Shown: positions 8,861 to 17,313 of the stretch, piece after piece | How positions within the stretch are numbered: the first letter of the stretch is position 1 | Layout of the letters: each line of letters begins with the position of its first letter | Source: Govania unica | GTDB taxonomy: Bacteria > Pseudomonadota > Alphaproteobacteria > Sphingomonadales > Govanellaceae | DNA: 64,000 bases | Assembly: GCF_027920805.1 (NCBI RefSeq) | Contig: NZ_JANWOI010000002.1 | Span: forward strand, 62,001-126,000 | Direction: 5' to 3' | Program-made: the position numbers and the translations under genes | Notes under the pieces: generated by a model | The model's input: the letters and a program-made list of their open reading frames with translations, nothing else | Told to the model about the DNA's origin: nothing | Databases searched by the model: none

Positions 8861-9080
8861 CTCGCGGGAGAGATCAACCCCGACAAGACAGCAATCTGAA
8901 TGTCTTGCCGGAGACGACGCCGAAGGAGCAACCGCCCCGGAAACTCTCAGGCACAACGGACCGCGAGCAGACAGGCACTCTGGAAAGCAGGGCAGCGCAG
9001 GCTGTCTTCACCGACGGGGTAAGTCGAGCCCATTGCCAGATGGGAGCGGCGAAATCTCTCAGGTCCCAATGACAGAGGGG
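8861..9080 (+). promoter_or_regulatory. Tandem glycine riboswitch
   Basis: Two glycine aptamers in series ahead of gcvT. The first (about 8861-8972) carries the conserved GCGGGAGAG, CGCCGAAGGAGCAA and GAAACTCTCAGGCA segments; the second (about 8978-9080) carries CTCTGGAAAG, CACCGACGGGG, CGAAATCTCTCAGGT and GACAGAGGGG. This double arrangement is the classic cooperative glycine sensor that turns on the glycine cleavage system when glycine is abundant. The mechanism here is probably an ON switch, but whether it acts on transcription or translation was not determined. Confidence 0.95.
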
Positions 9081-9144
9081 GCATTGCCGCACGAAGCGAT
9101 TCGTGTGGCTGTGCTATACCTTTTTGCATCCATGGGAATTCCAG

Positions 9145-10296
9145 ATGTCCGATACCGGCGACCAGGTCGAAATTCGCAAAACACCCCTCTATGATCTGCA
9201 TGTCCGTCTGGGCGCGCGCATGGTGCCGTTCGCGGGCTATGCCATGCCGGTGCAGTATCCGGCCGGGATCCTCAAGGAACATGCGGCAACCCGCACGGGT
9301 GCCGGGCTGTTCGACGTCTCCCACATGGGGCAGGCGTTTCTCGATGGCCTCGACGGTCGCGATGTGGCGGCGACGCTGGAAGAAATCCTCCCCGGCGATC
9401 TGCGCGGGCTCACGCCCGGACGCCAGAAATACAGTTTGCTGATGAATGACGCGGGCGGTATCGAGGATGACCTGATGGTCACCCGCGTGGTGCCGGAACT
9501 CGGCGATAACCGGCTCTATCTCGTGGTCAACGCCGGCTGCAAGGAAACCGATTTCCCACGCATCGCTGCGGCGCTTGAGGGCAAGGCCCGGCTGACCCGG
9601 CTTGAGGACCGCGCGCTTCTCGCCCTTCAGGGGCCTGAGGCTGCCGCCGTGCTCGACCGTTTCGCCCCGGGTGTTGCCGCGCTTGAATTCATGGAAGCGG
9701 GCGTCTTCACCATCCTCGGCCAGTCCTGCTATGTCAGCCGCTCGGGCTACACCGGCGAAGATGGCTTCGAAATCTCCATCCCGAACAGCGGCGCGGTGGC
9801 CTTGGCCGAAGCTCTGCTTGGCGAACCGGAAGTCGAGCCCATCGGCCTCGGTGCCCGCGATTCGCTTCGTCTTGAGGCCGGGCTTTGCCTTTATGGCCAT
9901 GACCTCGACCCCGCCACTTCGCCAGTTGAAGCCGGTCTGATGTGGGCCATCCCGAAACGCCGCCGGGAAGAGGCCAATTTCCCCGGTGCCGCCCGCGTGC
10001 TGAGCGAGCTCGCCTCCGGCCCGTCGCGCCGCCGCGTGGGGCTCAAACCCGAAGGCCGCATCCCGGCCCGCGAAGGCGCTGAAATCGTCGATGCTGACGG
10101 CCAGGTCATCGGCCTCGTCACCAGCGGCGGCTTCGGGCCCAGCGTGAACGGCCCCATCGCCATGGGCTATGTGGCTCCGGCTCACGTCGCCGTGGGGACC
10201 CGCGTCGGCCTTCTCGTGCGCGGCAAAGCCATCCCGGCCGAGGTCGTGGCGCTGCCCTTCGTCGCCCCACGCTACGTCCGTAAGGCCAAAATTTGA
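9145..10296 (+). CDS. gcvT: Aminomethyltransferase, glycine cleavage T-protein
   Basis: 383 residues. T-protein takes the aminomethyl group from lipoylated H-protein and, with tetrahydrofolate, releases ammonia and 5,10-methylene-THF. The N-terminal folate-binding domain shows LHVRLGARMVPFAGYAMPVQY and GAGLFDVSHMGQ; YTGEDGFEI and the GLGARDSLRLEAGLCLYGHDL segment are typical, and a C-terminal GCV_T barrel (GPIAMGYV) is present. The start at 9145 was chosen for family length, with GGGAA upstream; an extension to 9103 is open but not supported. It is the first gene of gcvT-H-PA-PB under the glycine riboswitch. Confidence 0.96.
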   Translation: MSDTGDQVEIRKTPLYDLHVRLGARMVPFAGYAMPVQYPAGILKEHAATRTGAGLFDVSHMGQAFLDGLDGRDVAATLEEILPGDLRGLTPGRQKYSLLMNDAGGIEDDLMVTRVVPELGDNRLYLVVNAGCKETDFPRIAAALEGKARLTRLEDRALLALQGPEAAAVLDRFAPGVAALEFMEAGVFTILGQSCYVSRSGYTGEDGFEISIPNSGAVALAEALLGEPEVEPIGLGARDSLRLEAGLCLYGHDLDPATSPVEAGLMWAIPKRRREEANFPGAARVLSELASGPSRRRVGLKPEGRIPAREGAEIVDADGQVIGLVTSGGFGPSVNGPIAMGYVAPAHVAVGTRVGLLVRGKAIPAEVVALPFVAPRYVRKAKI

Positions 10297-10364
10297 ACTC
10301 CTGAGCGCAAGCGACAGGACCTAAGTCTCACCCGAACAAACCCTTTTTCAAACAAGAGGCAGAT

Positions 10365-10745
10365 ATGACAAACGGGCTTTATTTCACCAAAGATCACGAA
10401 TGGATCAAGGTTGCCGATGGCGTCGGCACCGTCGGCATCAGCGACTTCGCGCAAAGCCAGTTGGGCGACGTGGTGTTCGTCGAACTGCCCGAAGCGGGCC
10501 GGGTTTTGAAGGCCGGTGACGCGGTGGCAGTGGTCGAATCCGTCAAGGCGGCCAGCGACGTCTATTGCCCGGTGTCCGGCGAAATCCTCAGCTTCAATGA
10601 GGAACTCCCGAATGACCCGGCGCTCATCAACAGCGACGCCGAAAGCACAGCCTGGTTCTTCACGATCAAGCTTTCGGACCCGTCCGAGCTTGACGGTCTC
10701 ATGACCCCCGACGCCTACAAGACGTTCCTTGAGGAGCATGCCTGA
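10365..10745 (+). CDS. gcvH: Glycine cleavage system H-protein
   Basis: 126-residue lipoyl carrier that shuttles the aminomethyl intermediate among the P-, T- and L-proteins. The lipoylated residue is Lys61 in [10 protein letters not shown], and the KDHEWIKV start and [18 protein letters not shown] stretch are standard. It lies 68 bases after gcvT, and its TGA overlaps the ATG of gcvPA by one base. Confidence 0.97.
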   Translation: MTNGLYFTKDHEWIKVADGVGTVGISDFAQSQLGDVVFVELPEAGRVLKAGDAVAVVESVKAASDVYCPVSGEILSFNEELPNDPALINSDAESTAWFFTIKLSDPSELDGLMTPDAYKTFLEEHA

Positions 10746-12088
10746 TGCGTTACCTGCCTTTGTCGTCCGACGACCGCGCCGCCATGCTGGCGCGGATCGG
10801 CGCGGACGCGGTGGACGATCTGTTTCGTGACGTGCCCGCAGCCGCCCGCCGTACGGGCACCGTCGATCTTCCGGGATTTCAGGGTGAGCTTGAAGTCGAA
10901 CGCGATCTGTCGGCCCTAGCAGCCCGCAATATCTCGGCTGGCAGCGTGCCGTTTTTCGTTGGCGCGGGGGCTTACCGCCACCATGTCCCGGCGACCGTCG
11001 ATCACCTGATCCAGCGCGGCGAGTTCCTGACGTCCTACACGCCCTATCAGCCCGAAATCACTCAGGGCACGCTGCAGGTGCTGTTCGAATTCCAGACCCA
11101 GGTCGCTATGCTGACCGGGATGGAAGTGGCGAACGCCTCCATGTATGACGGCTCCACCGGCGCGGGCGAGGCCGTGCTGATGGCGCGCCGCATCACCCGT
11201 CGCAAGAACGTGATCCTGTCCGGCGGCCTGCATCCGCAATATGCCGACGTCGTCAAAACCGTCACCGCCTATACCGACGATCAGGTGACATTGTTGCCGC
11301 CCGCCATCGAGCGCGCCGACGATCTCATCCCCTTCATCGACAAGGACACCTCCTGCGTCGTCGTCCAGAACCCGAGCGCCTATGGCCATGTGGAAGATCT
11401 GCGGCCCTTGGCCGAAGCCGCCCACGCAGCCGGTGCGCTTCTCGTGGTGGTGGTGACCGAGGTTGTGTCTTTGGGGGCCATAGAATCCCCCGGCGCCATG
11501 GGCGCGGATATCGTGGTGGGGGAGGGCCAGTCCATCGGCAACGGCCTCAATTTCGGCGGGCCTTATCTCGGGCTGTTCGCCACCCGTCAGAAATACATGC
11601 GGCAGATGCCGGGTCGTCTCTGCGGTCAGACCGTCGACGCCGACGGCCGCCGTGGCTTCGTGCTCACGCTCTCGACCCGTGAACAGCATATCCGCCGCGA
11701 AAAGGCCACGAGCAATATCTGCACCAATTCGGGCCTTTGCGCGCTCGCCTTCTCGATCCATATGACGCTGCTCGGCGAAGCGGGCATCCGCCAGCTCGCA
11801 GCGATCAACCATGGCAAGGCGGCGCAACTCGCCGACAAGCTCGCAGGCGTTCCGGGTCTCACGGTCGTGAACAAGACCTTCTTCAACGAATTCACGCTGA
11901 AGCTCGACCGTCCGGCCGCTCCGGTCGTCGAAGCTTTGGCCGCGCGCCGCATTCTCGCGGGCGTCCCGCTGTCGCGGCTGCTGCCGAACGCGGGTGTGGA
12001 CAATTATCTGCTGGTCGCCTCGACCGAGATCAACCGTGACGCCGATCAGGACGCTCTGGTCGCTGGCCTCAAAGAGGTGCTCGCATGA
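10745..12088 (+). CDS. gcvPA: Glycine dehydrogenase (decarboxylating) subunit 1
   Basis: 447 residues; the N-terminal half of the P-protein, which decarboxylates glycine with pyridoxal phosphate and loads H-protein. Opening [19 protein letters not shown], then [33 protein letters not shown] and [14 protein letters not shown] are family landmarks. This subunit does not carry the PLP lysine, which is in gcvPB. Start and stop are coupled on both sides: one-base overlap with gcvH and four-base overlap with gcvPB. Confidence 0.96.
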   Translation: MRYLPLSSDDRAAMLARIGADAVDDLFRDVPAAARRTGTVDLPGFQGELEVERDLSALAARNISAGSVPFFVGAGAYRHHVPATVDHLIQRGEFLTSYTPYQPEITQGTLQVLFEFQTQVAMLTGMEVANASMYDGSTGAGEAVLMARRITRRKNVILSGGLHPQYADVVKTVTAYTDDQVTLLPPAIERADDLIPFIDKDTSCVVVQNPSAYGHVEDLRPLAEAAHAAGALLVVVVTEVVSLGAIESPGAMGADIVVGEGQSIGNGLNFGGPYLGLFATRQKYMRQMPGRLCGQTVDADGRRGFVLTLSTREQHIRREKATSNICTNSGLCALAFSIHMTLLGEAGIRQLAAINHGKAAQLADKLAGVPGLTVVNKTFFNEFTLKLDRPAAPVVEALAARRILAGVPLSRLLPNAGVDNYLLVASTEINRDADQDALVAGLKEVLA

Positions 12089-13626
12089 TGAACAAACAAG
12101 GTCGTCCCACCGGGATCGACAGCATCGAGTCCGGTCTTGCACCGATCGCCACCTTCTCCGGCAATCAGGGGCTCGATCATGAAGAAGCGCTGATTTTTGA
12201 AATCGGCGATACCAAACGCTCGGGCGTCGATCTGCCGGCCGCTCCGAAGGTGGCTTCGCGTCTGGGCGGGCTCGACCGTCAGGGCGAAATCGGCCTCGCC
12301 GGGTTGTCGGAGCCGGAAACGGTCCGTCATTACACCCGTCTCAGCCGCAAGAACTACGCCATCGACATGGGGCTGTATCCGCTCGGGTCCTGCACCATGA
12401 AGCACAACCCGCGCCTCAACGAGAAAATCGCCCGGCTGCCCGGCTTCGGCGATATTCACCCCCTGCAACCGCAATCGACGGTGCCGGGTGCGATTGAACT
12501 GATGGAGCAACTCTCCCATTGGCTCATGACCCTGACCGGCATGCCCGCCGTGGCGCTCTCGCCCAAGGCCGGGGCTCATGGTGAACTCTGCGGCCTCATG
12601 GCCATCCGCGCCGCGCATGATGCGCGCGGAGATGCCCGCCGCGTGGTGCTGGTCCCGGAATCGGCCCATGGCACCAATCCGGCGACAGCGGCTTTGTGCG
12701 GCTACGACGTCGTCTCGATCCCGGCCAATGACAAAGGTCGCGTCGATTTCGCCGCTTTGAAGTCCAAGCTCGGCCCGGATGTGGCGGCGCTCATGCTGAC
12801 CAACCCCAATACCTGCGGGTTGTTTGAATCCGAGATCATCGAAATAGCCGAGGCGGTTCACGAAGCCGGGGCCTATTTCTATTGCGACGGCGCCAATTTC
12901 AACGCCATCGTCGGCCGCGTGCGGCCGGGCGATCTCGGCATCGATGCCATGCATATCAACCTCCACAAGACCTTCTCGACGCCCCACGGCGGCGGCGGTC
13001 CGGGCTCCGGCCCTGTGGTGTTCTCGGCCCGTCTCGCCGCCCATGTCCCGGCCCCCCATGTGGTCCGTGACACCGACGGCGTACGTCTGGTTGAACATGC
13101 CGCCGAGTTACCAGGCAGCTTCGGCCGCCTGACCGCCTTCCACGGCCAGATGGGCATGTATGTACGGGCGCTCACCTTCATGATGAGCCACGGCGCCGAC
13201 GGCCTCAAACAAGCCGCCGAGGACGCGGTCCTGTCCGCGAACTACATCCTCGCCAGCCTGAAGGAGGTCATGTCGCCGTCCTTCGACGGCCCCTGCATGC
13301 ATGAGGCGCTGTTCGACGATAGCTTCCTCAAAGACACCGGCGTCACCACGCTAGACTTCGCGAAAGCCATGATCGATGAGGGCTATCACCCCATGACCAT
13401 GTATTTCCCGCTCGTGGTGCACGGAGCCTTGCTGATCGAACCCACCGAATCAGAAAGCAAGCAAAGCCTCGACGCCTTCATAGAAACCCTCCGCGCCCTG
13501 GCCGAAGCCGCCAAGTCCGGAGACAGCGACCGCTTCACCAACGCCCCCATCTACGCCCCCCGCCGCCGCCTGGACGAAACCGGCGCGGCGAGAAAACCGG
13601 TGCTAACCTGGGCCGCGGCTGAATAA
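12085..13626 (+). CDS. gcvPB: Glycine dehydrogenase (decarboxylating) subunit 2
   Basis: 513 residues; the PLP-binding half of the split P-protein. The cofactor lysine is Lys295 in [15 protein letters not shown], and [15 protein letters not shown] plus [16 protein letters not shown] mark the active-site region. It forms a heterotetramer with GcvPA. Translation starts inside the gcvPA stop (ATGA), and a strong terminator follows the TAA. No lpd gene is in this window, so the L-protein must be encoded elsewhere. Confidence 0.96.
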   Translation: MMNKQGRPTGIDSIESGLAPIATFSGNQGLDHEEALIFEIGDTKRSGVDLPAAPKVASRLGGLDRQGEIGLAGLSEPETVRHYTRLSRKNYAIDMGLYPLGSCTMKHNPRLNEKIARLPGFGDIHPLQPQSTVPGAIELMEQLSHWLMTLTGMPAVALSPKAGAHGELCGLMAIRAAHDARGDARRVVLVPESAHGTNPATAALCGYDVVSIPANDKGRVDFAALKSKLGPDVAALMLTNPNTCGLFESEIIEIAEAVHEAGAYFYCDGANFNAIVGRVRPGDLGIDAMHINLHKTFSTPHGGGGPGSGPVVFSARLAAHVPAPHVVRDTDGVRLVEHAAELPGSFGRLTAFHGQMGMYVRALTFMMSHGADGLKQAAEDAVLSANYILASLKEVMSPSFDGPCMHEALFDDSFLKDTGVTTLDFAKAMIDEGYHPMTMYFPLVVHGALLIEPTESESKQSLDAFIETLRALAEAAKSGDSDRFTNAPIYAPRRRLDETGAARKPVLTWAAAE

Positions 13627-13630
13627 TAAA

Positions 13631-13665
13631 AAGGCTGTCATCCAAGCGGATGACAGCCTTTTTTA
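13631..13665 (+). terminator. Rho-independent terminator of gcv operon
   Basis: 13-bp perfect stem (AAGGCTGTCATCC, 13631-13643, with its complement at 13648-13660), four-base loop, then TTTTTT. Confidence 0.92.
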
Positions 13666-13679
13666 TCACCAACGCACCC

Positions 13680-13997
13680 TGTCATTGCCGGGCCAGACCC
13701 GGCAATCCATCTGGCTGAACCATGGATACGCGGGTCAAGCCCGCGTATGACACCGTAATGTGTCCGACAACCAACATACTTTGTCATTACCGGGCCTGAC
13801 CCGGTAATCCATCCATCAACCGGCAAAGCGTCGGCCAAACCCACCCCAACCGTCATCGCGAGCCGCGCAAGCGGCGTGGCGATCCATAACCTTGCGAAGC
13901 CGGCTTCGGCTCCGCCTCGCAATGACGAATGGATACCGGCCGACCATCCTTATCCGCAAAACTCTTTGTCATTGCGGGGCCTGACCCGGCAATCCAT
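13680..13997. repeat. Mixed cluster of palindromic units between convergent operons
   Basis: Units of the first family at 13680-13710, 13722-13752, 13792-13822 and 13967-13997, plus an inverted pair of the second family (GTCATTGCGAGG-like ends) at 13852-13926. Stems include ATACGCGGG/CCCGCGTAT and ATTACCGGG/CCCGGTAAT, both fully paired variants. The region lies between the ends of gcvPB and atpF and otherwise holds only two terminators. Confidence 0.9.
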
Positions 13998-14048
13998 CTT
14001 CATAGCTGTACCGGCCAAAAGCCTATTGCCTCATCCCCTGTCCACCAT

Positions 14049-14081
14049 AAAAAAAGCCCCGAACCGAAGTCCGGGGCTTTT
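14049..14081 (-). terminator. Terminator of F0 ATP synthase operon
   Basis: Stem AAAGCCCCG (14053-14061) with CGGGGCTTT (14072-14080); on the minus strand it is followed by a T-run (14055 down to 14049). It is 25 bases past the atpF stop. Confidence 0.85.
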
Positions 14082-14105
14082 CCTTATATCTTAAAGCCAG
14101 TCGGC

Positions 14106-14591
14106 TTAATGCAAGCGTTTGTCGAGGCCGTCGATGGCGGTCGAGACCAGCGTGTCGCGGTCTTTCTGGCCAAGGTTGCTGGCGATCAGACGGGTTGCGG
14201 CGGCGGTTGCGGCTTCCACCGCGACCTTGCGCACTTCCTTGATGGCAGCGGCTTCGGCCTGAGCGATCTTGTCGCTGGCCATGGCCGAGCGACGGGCGAT
14301 CAGCTCGTCAAGCGCGCGAGCGGCATCATCGGTGATGATTTTCGCTTCACGTTCCGCCGTGGCGAGCATGCCCTTTGCGGTTTCCGCAGCGTCCTTCTGG
14401 TCCTGTTCGAAACGCGCGAGCAGGGTCTGGGCTTCGATGCGAAGCGCCTTTGCCTGTTCGATTTCCCGGCGGATGCCAGCGATCTGTTTGTCGAGCGCGC
14501 CGCCGATGAGGCTGGGCACTTTCTTCCAGATCAGAACACCAAAGAAAAGCAGGAGCGCGACGGCAACCCAGAATGAGGGATCGGTCAACAT
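14106..14591 (-). CDS. atpF: F0F1 ATP synthase subunit b
   Basis: 161-residue peripheral stalk subunit: one N-terminal membrane helix (SFWVAVALLLFFGVLIWKKVP) followed by a long charged, alanine-rich helix that links the membrane rotor base to F1. Last gene of the F0 operon; its ATG overlaps the stop of atpF' by one base. The two related b-type subunits (b and b') form a heterodimeric stalk, as in photosynthetic and many other alphaproteobacteria. Confidence 0.93.
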   Translation of the reverse strand: MLTDPSFWVAVALLLFFGVLIWKKVPSLIGGALDKQIAGIRREIEQAKALRIEAQTLLARFEQDQKDAAETAKGMLATAEREAKIITDDAARALDELIARRSAMASDKIAQAEAAAIKEVRKVAVEAATAAATRLIASNLGQKDRDTLVSTAIDGLDKRLH

Positions 14592-15091
14592 CAGTTGGAT
14601 CCTCCAGCGGTCTTGAGTTCGCTTTCGACAGCGGCCTTGACCGTGGTCTCGTCAAGCGTGAGACCGGTCAGCTTCTGCACGATCTCGCGGCTGGCTTCGG
14701 CTGCCATATCGCGGATTCCTGCGAGGGCTTCGTCCTTGGCCTTGGCGATCCGGGCTTCGGCCTGTGCGGCTTCCGCGGCAAGCTTGTCGCCAACTTCCTT
14801 CAGACGGGCCTCGGCATGAGCCTTGGCGGCGTCCTGGGTCTTGGCAATCAGCTGGGTCGCAGCCGAACGGGCGTCAGCCAGGCCCGCTTCATAAGCAGCC
14901 TTGGCGGCGTCAGCCTGCTTCTTCAAAGCATCAGCAGCCTGAAGATCGTTCGAGATCTGATGCGTCCGTGCATCAAGAACACCCGCCACACGCGGCAAGG
15001 CAAGCTTGGCGAGGATGATGTAAAGGGTAATGAAGGTCACGGCCAGCCAAAACAGCTGTGGTATGAAGTCCGCGACATTAAGCTGTGGCAT
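14591..15091 (-). CDS. atpF': F0F1 ATP synthase subunit b'
   Basis: 166-residue second stalk subunit: a short N-terminal segment (MPQLNVADFIPQLFWLAVTF), membrane helix, then RVAGVLDARTHQISNDLQAADALKKQA-type coiled coil to the end. The DARTHQI region is typical of subunit b'. It lies 98 bases downstream of atpE and overlaps atpF by one base. Confidence 0.92.
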   Translation of the reverse strand: MPQLNVADFIPQLFWLAVTFITLYIILAKLALPRVAGVLDARTHQISNDLQAADALKKQADAAKAAYEAGLADARSAATQLIAKTQDAAKAHAEARLKEVGDKLAAEAAQAEARIAKAKDEALAGIRDMAAEASREIVQKLTGLTLDETTVKAAVESELKTAGGSN

Positions 15092-15189
15092 GGTCGTCCT
15101 CTCCTTGTCCCGGAAATAAAGGACAAATCGACGGCCACGGCCAACCCAAGGTTAGTCCCGCGGCCGCCGCCGTCTCGATATTTGTCAGC

Positions 15190-15414
15190 TTATTTGAACA
15201 GGATCACGAGGGCAACCACGAGGCCGAAGAGGCCGGTTGCTTCAGCCAGAGCAAAGCCGAGCAGCAGGTTGGTGAACTGTGCCGGAGCAGCAGCCGGGTT
15301 GCGAAGAGCGCCCGAGAGGTAGCTGCCGAAGATGTTGCCGATGCCAAGACCGGCACCGATAAGAGCGAAACAAGCGAGGCCTGCGCCGATCATTTTTGCG
15401 GCTTCAACGTCCAT
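15190..15414 (-). CDS. atpE: F0F1 ATP synthase subunit c
   Basis: 74-residue hairpin of two membrane helices that forms the proton-driven c-ring. Ion-binding residue is Glu58 in GFALAEATG; the glycine-rich first helix (IGAGLACFALIGAGLGIGNIFG) and the polar loop ALRNPAAAPA (36-45) are complete. No extra sodium-type ligand set is obvious, so proton coupling is likely. Confidence 0.96.
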   Translation of the reverse strand: MDVEAAKMIGAGLACFALIGAGLGIGNIFGSYLSGALRNPAAAPAQFTNLLLGFALAEATGLFGLVVALVILFK

Positions 15415-15494
15415 ATCAAAGATCCTCTTTAGGTTATGGATAACTGGATAAGTTTGAAAAAAGGTAAGGTCTAGTGTCTGCCCGGCCGCAAGGC

Positions 15495-16229
15495 TCAGTG
15501 CATATGCAGGGCGTCGTTCAGATAGATGCAGGTCAACACCGCGAACACATAGGCTTGCAGGATGGCGACCACGAATTCGAGACCCATCAGCGCCACCATG
15601 AAAGCGACCGGCAGAATGCCAAAGAAGCCCAAAGCCGCCACAAAGCCGCCGAACACCTTCAGCATGGTGTGACCGGCCAGCATGTTGGCGAACAGACGAA
15701 CCGACAGGCTCAGGGGGCGCGACAGGTAGGAAATCACTTCGATCACGGTGATGACCGGCAGCATGACGATGGGAACACCCGACGGCACGAACAGCTTGAG
15801 GAACTTCGGGCCATGCTTGACGAAACCGACGATGGTCACCAGCAGGAACACCACCGCCGCCAGCGCGAAGGTGACGATGATATGGCTCGTGACGGTGAAG
15901 CTGTAAGGCATCATGCCCACAAGGTTCGCGCCCAGCACGAACATGAACAGCGTGAAGACGAAGGGAAAGAATTTTTCCGAACCCTTGCCCGCGGTGTCCT
16001 TCAGCATATTGGCGATGAACCCGTAGGATCCTTCGACCATCATCTGCCAGCGGCCGGGAACCAGCGACCGGTTCCTCATGCCGACAAGCATGAACAGCGA
16101 AACCGCGGCGAGCGTCACCAGCATGAATAAGGATGCGTTGGTGAAGGAGATGTCATAGCCACCGACTTCGATCGGCACCAGGCGCTTGATCTCGAACTGT
16201 GCAAGCGGACTATGATGTTCTGCGGACAC
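15495..16229 (-). CDS. atpB: F0F1 ATP synthase subunit a
   Basis: 244-residue membrane stator with five to six hydrophobic segments, which carries protons to and from the c-ring. The essential arginine is in LSLSVRLFANMLAGHTML, and the C-terminal LEFVVAILQAYVFAVLTCIYLNDALHMH helix is the family ending. It starts with MSAEHHSPLAQFEIKRL, the usual alphaproteobacterial opening. It follows atpI at a distance of 62 bases and precedes atpE by 80. Confidence 0.96.
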   Translation of the reverse strand: MSAEHHSPLAQFEIKRLVPIEVGGYDISFTNASLFMLVTLAAVSLFMLVGMRNRSLVPGRWQMMVEGSYGFIANMLKDTAGKGSEKFFPFVFTLFMFVLGANLVGMMPYSFTVTSHIIVTFALAAVVFLLVTIVGFVKHGPKFLKLFVPSGVPIVMLPVITVIEVISYLSRPLSLSVRLFANMLAGHTMLKVFGGFVAALGFFGILPVAFMVALMGLEFVVAILQAYVFAVLTCIYLNDALHMH

Positions 16230-16291
16230 GGGCTACCCCTTACATTCTGACAAAACCCGGCAGCCTGAGGCCGACCGGGCGAGTTCCATAT

Positions 16292-16642
16292 TCATTTCGT
16301 CTGGTCGTCTTTTTCATCTGTGTTCGCGGCATTCATCTGCCGCGCGGCCCGGAACACATTGGCGATACCCGCCCCTGCGCCGAACATGAAAAACACCACC
16401 AAAAGCCAGGGAGAAGTTCCGAACAATCGATCGAGAAGCCAACCAGCCCCGCCACCAACCACCAGACCGGACACAAGTTCCGCGGTCAATCGAGTGGCGA
16501 TGCCGAAAGCGTTGGTCTCGTTAAGACCCGAACGTCGCCCTTTATTCCCTGCGCGCCGAGCCTCATCAAGCCGCGTTTCGAAGCTCTTCTCCGGCTGCGC
16601 GGGCGATGGGGTAGACGGAGGCTTTTTGCCGTTGTCAACCAT
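16292..16642 (-). CDS. atpI: AtpI-like F0 assembly protein
   Basis: 116 residues with a charged N-terminal part (EKSFETRLDEARRAG) and two membrane helices (about 45-65 GLVVGGGAGWLLDRLFG and 72-92 PWLLVVFFMFGAGAGIANV). AtpI assists c-ring assembly and possibly ion transport, and is the usual first gene of this operon. The start at 16642 fits the family; an upstream open frame to 16753 would run through the promoter found at 16718-16746 and is rejected. Confidence 0.88.
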   Translation of the reverse strand: MVDNGKKPPSTPSPAQPEKSFETRLDEARRAGNKGRRSGLNETNAFGIATRLTAELVSGLVVGGGAGWLLDRLFGTSPWLLVVFFMFGAGAGIANVFRAARQMNAANTDEKDDQTK

Positions 16643-16717
16643 AGTATCGTCCAAACCGTGTAAATACGCCTGAAAACGCCGCTTTTTCAGGCTCAGATGC
16701 CGAAAAAAGTCGCGTGC

Positions 16718-16746
16718 ACCATAGTGTTTGCGCCCCCCGCTGTCAA
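16718..16746 (-). promoter_or_regulatory. Sigma-70-type promoter of F0 operon
   Basis: On the minus strand: TTGACA (16746-16741), 17-base spacer, TATGGT (16723-16718). Near consensus; transcription would start about 70 bases before atpI. Confidence 0.7.
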
Positions 16747-16817
16747 GGTTCAAAAGCCGCCCAGCCGGGGTTTGATGGTGTTGGGATAAGGTATTGTTTT
16801 TCCAATAAGTTTCTCAG

Positions 16818-17285
16818 GTCATCATCGGGCTGAGCCGAGCAATCCATCCGGCCGGAATTCTGCTTATGGCCCCATGGATTACCGGGTCGAGCCCGGTAAT
16901 GACAGTTGGGCCGGGTCTTTGACTGGGATGCCGCCAGTAAATTTGAAAGCTCTTTGTCCCGCCGCAAAGTCCCACCCCCACAAACCCTCCGTCATTGCGA
17001 GGCAAAGCCGAAGCAATCCAGTCCTGCCGCCCAAGGTTCTGGATCGCCACGCCGCTTACGCGGCTCGCGATGACGGCTAGTCTCGAGCGAGACTGGCCTT
17101 CCGTCGCCATGGCCGTCTCAAAGGACAGCAACCCGCACAACCAACCTAATTCCCCCGCCACAAAACTCATTGCCCGCCATTGTCATTGCCCCCTCCATTG
17201 TCATTGCCGGGCTTGACCCGGCAATCCATCTCGCCGCCGCTAACTGCTAGCCCCATGGATTACCGGGTCAAGCCCGGTAATGACA
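16818..17285. repeat. Palindromic repeat cluster between atpI promoter and smc
   Basis: A degenerate first-family unit at 16818-16847 pairs with 16874-16904 (ATTACCGGG/CCCGGTAAT stem). A second-family inverted pair spans 16991-17076, and another first-family pair sits at 17199-17229 and 17255-17285. Between 16643 and 17313 I see nothing else besides the atp promoter. Confidence 0.87.
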
Positions 17286-17313
17286 ACTTGGGGGAGGGCC
17301 GCACCACCCAATC

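Noticed and set aside
8626-9072. 148-codon frame covering the repeat array end and the riboswitch
   Set aside because: The translation is that of the repeats (phrases like PVIAGPDPAIH recur wherever the palindrome is read) and it overlaps a riboswitch.
8947-10185. 412-codon minus-strand frame opposite gcvT and the riboswitch
   Set aside because: It runs through the riboswitch, shows no known domain and is antisense to gcvT.
13929-14576. 215-codon plus-strand frame opposite atpF
   Set aside because: Starts in repeat sequence, crosses a terminator and is antisense to atpF.
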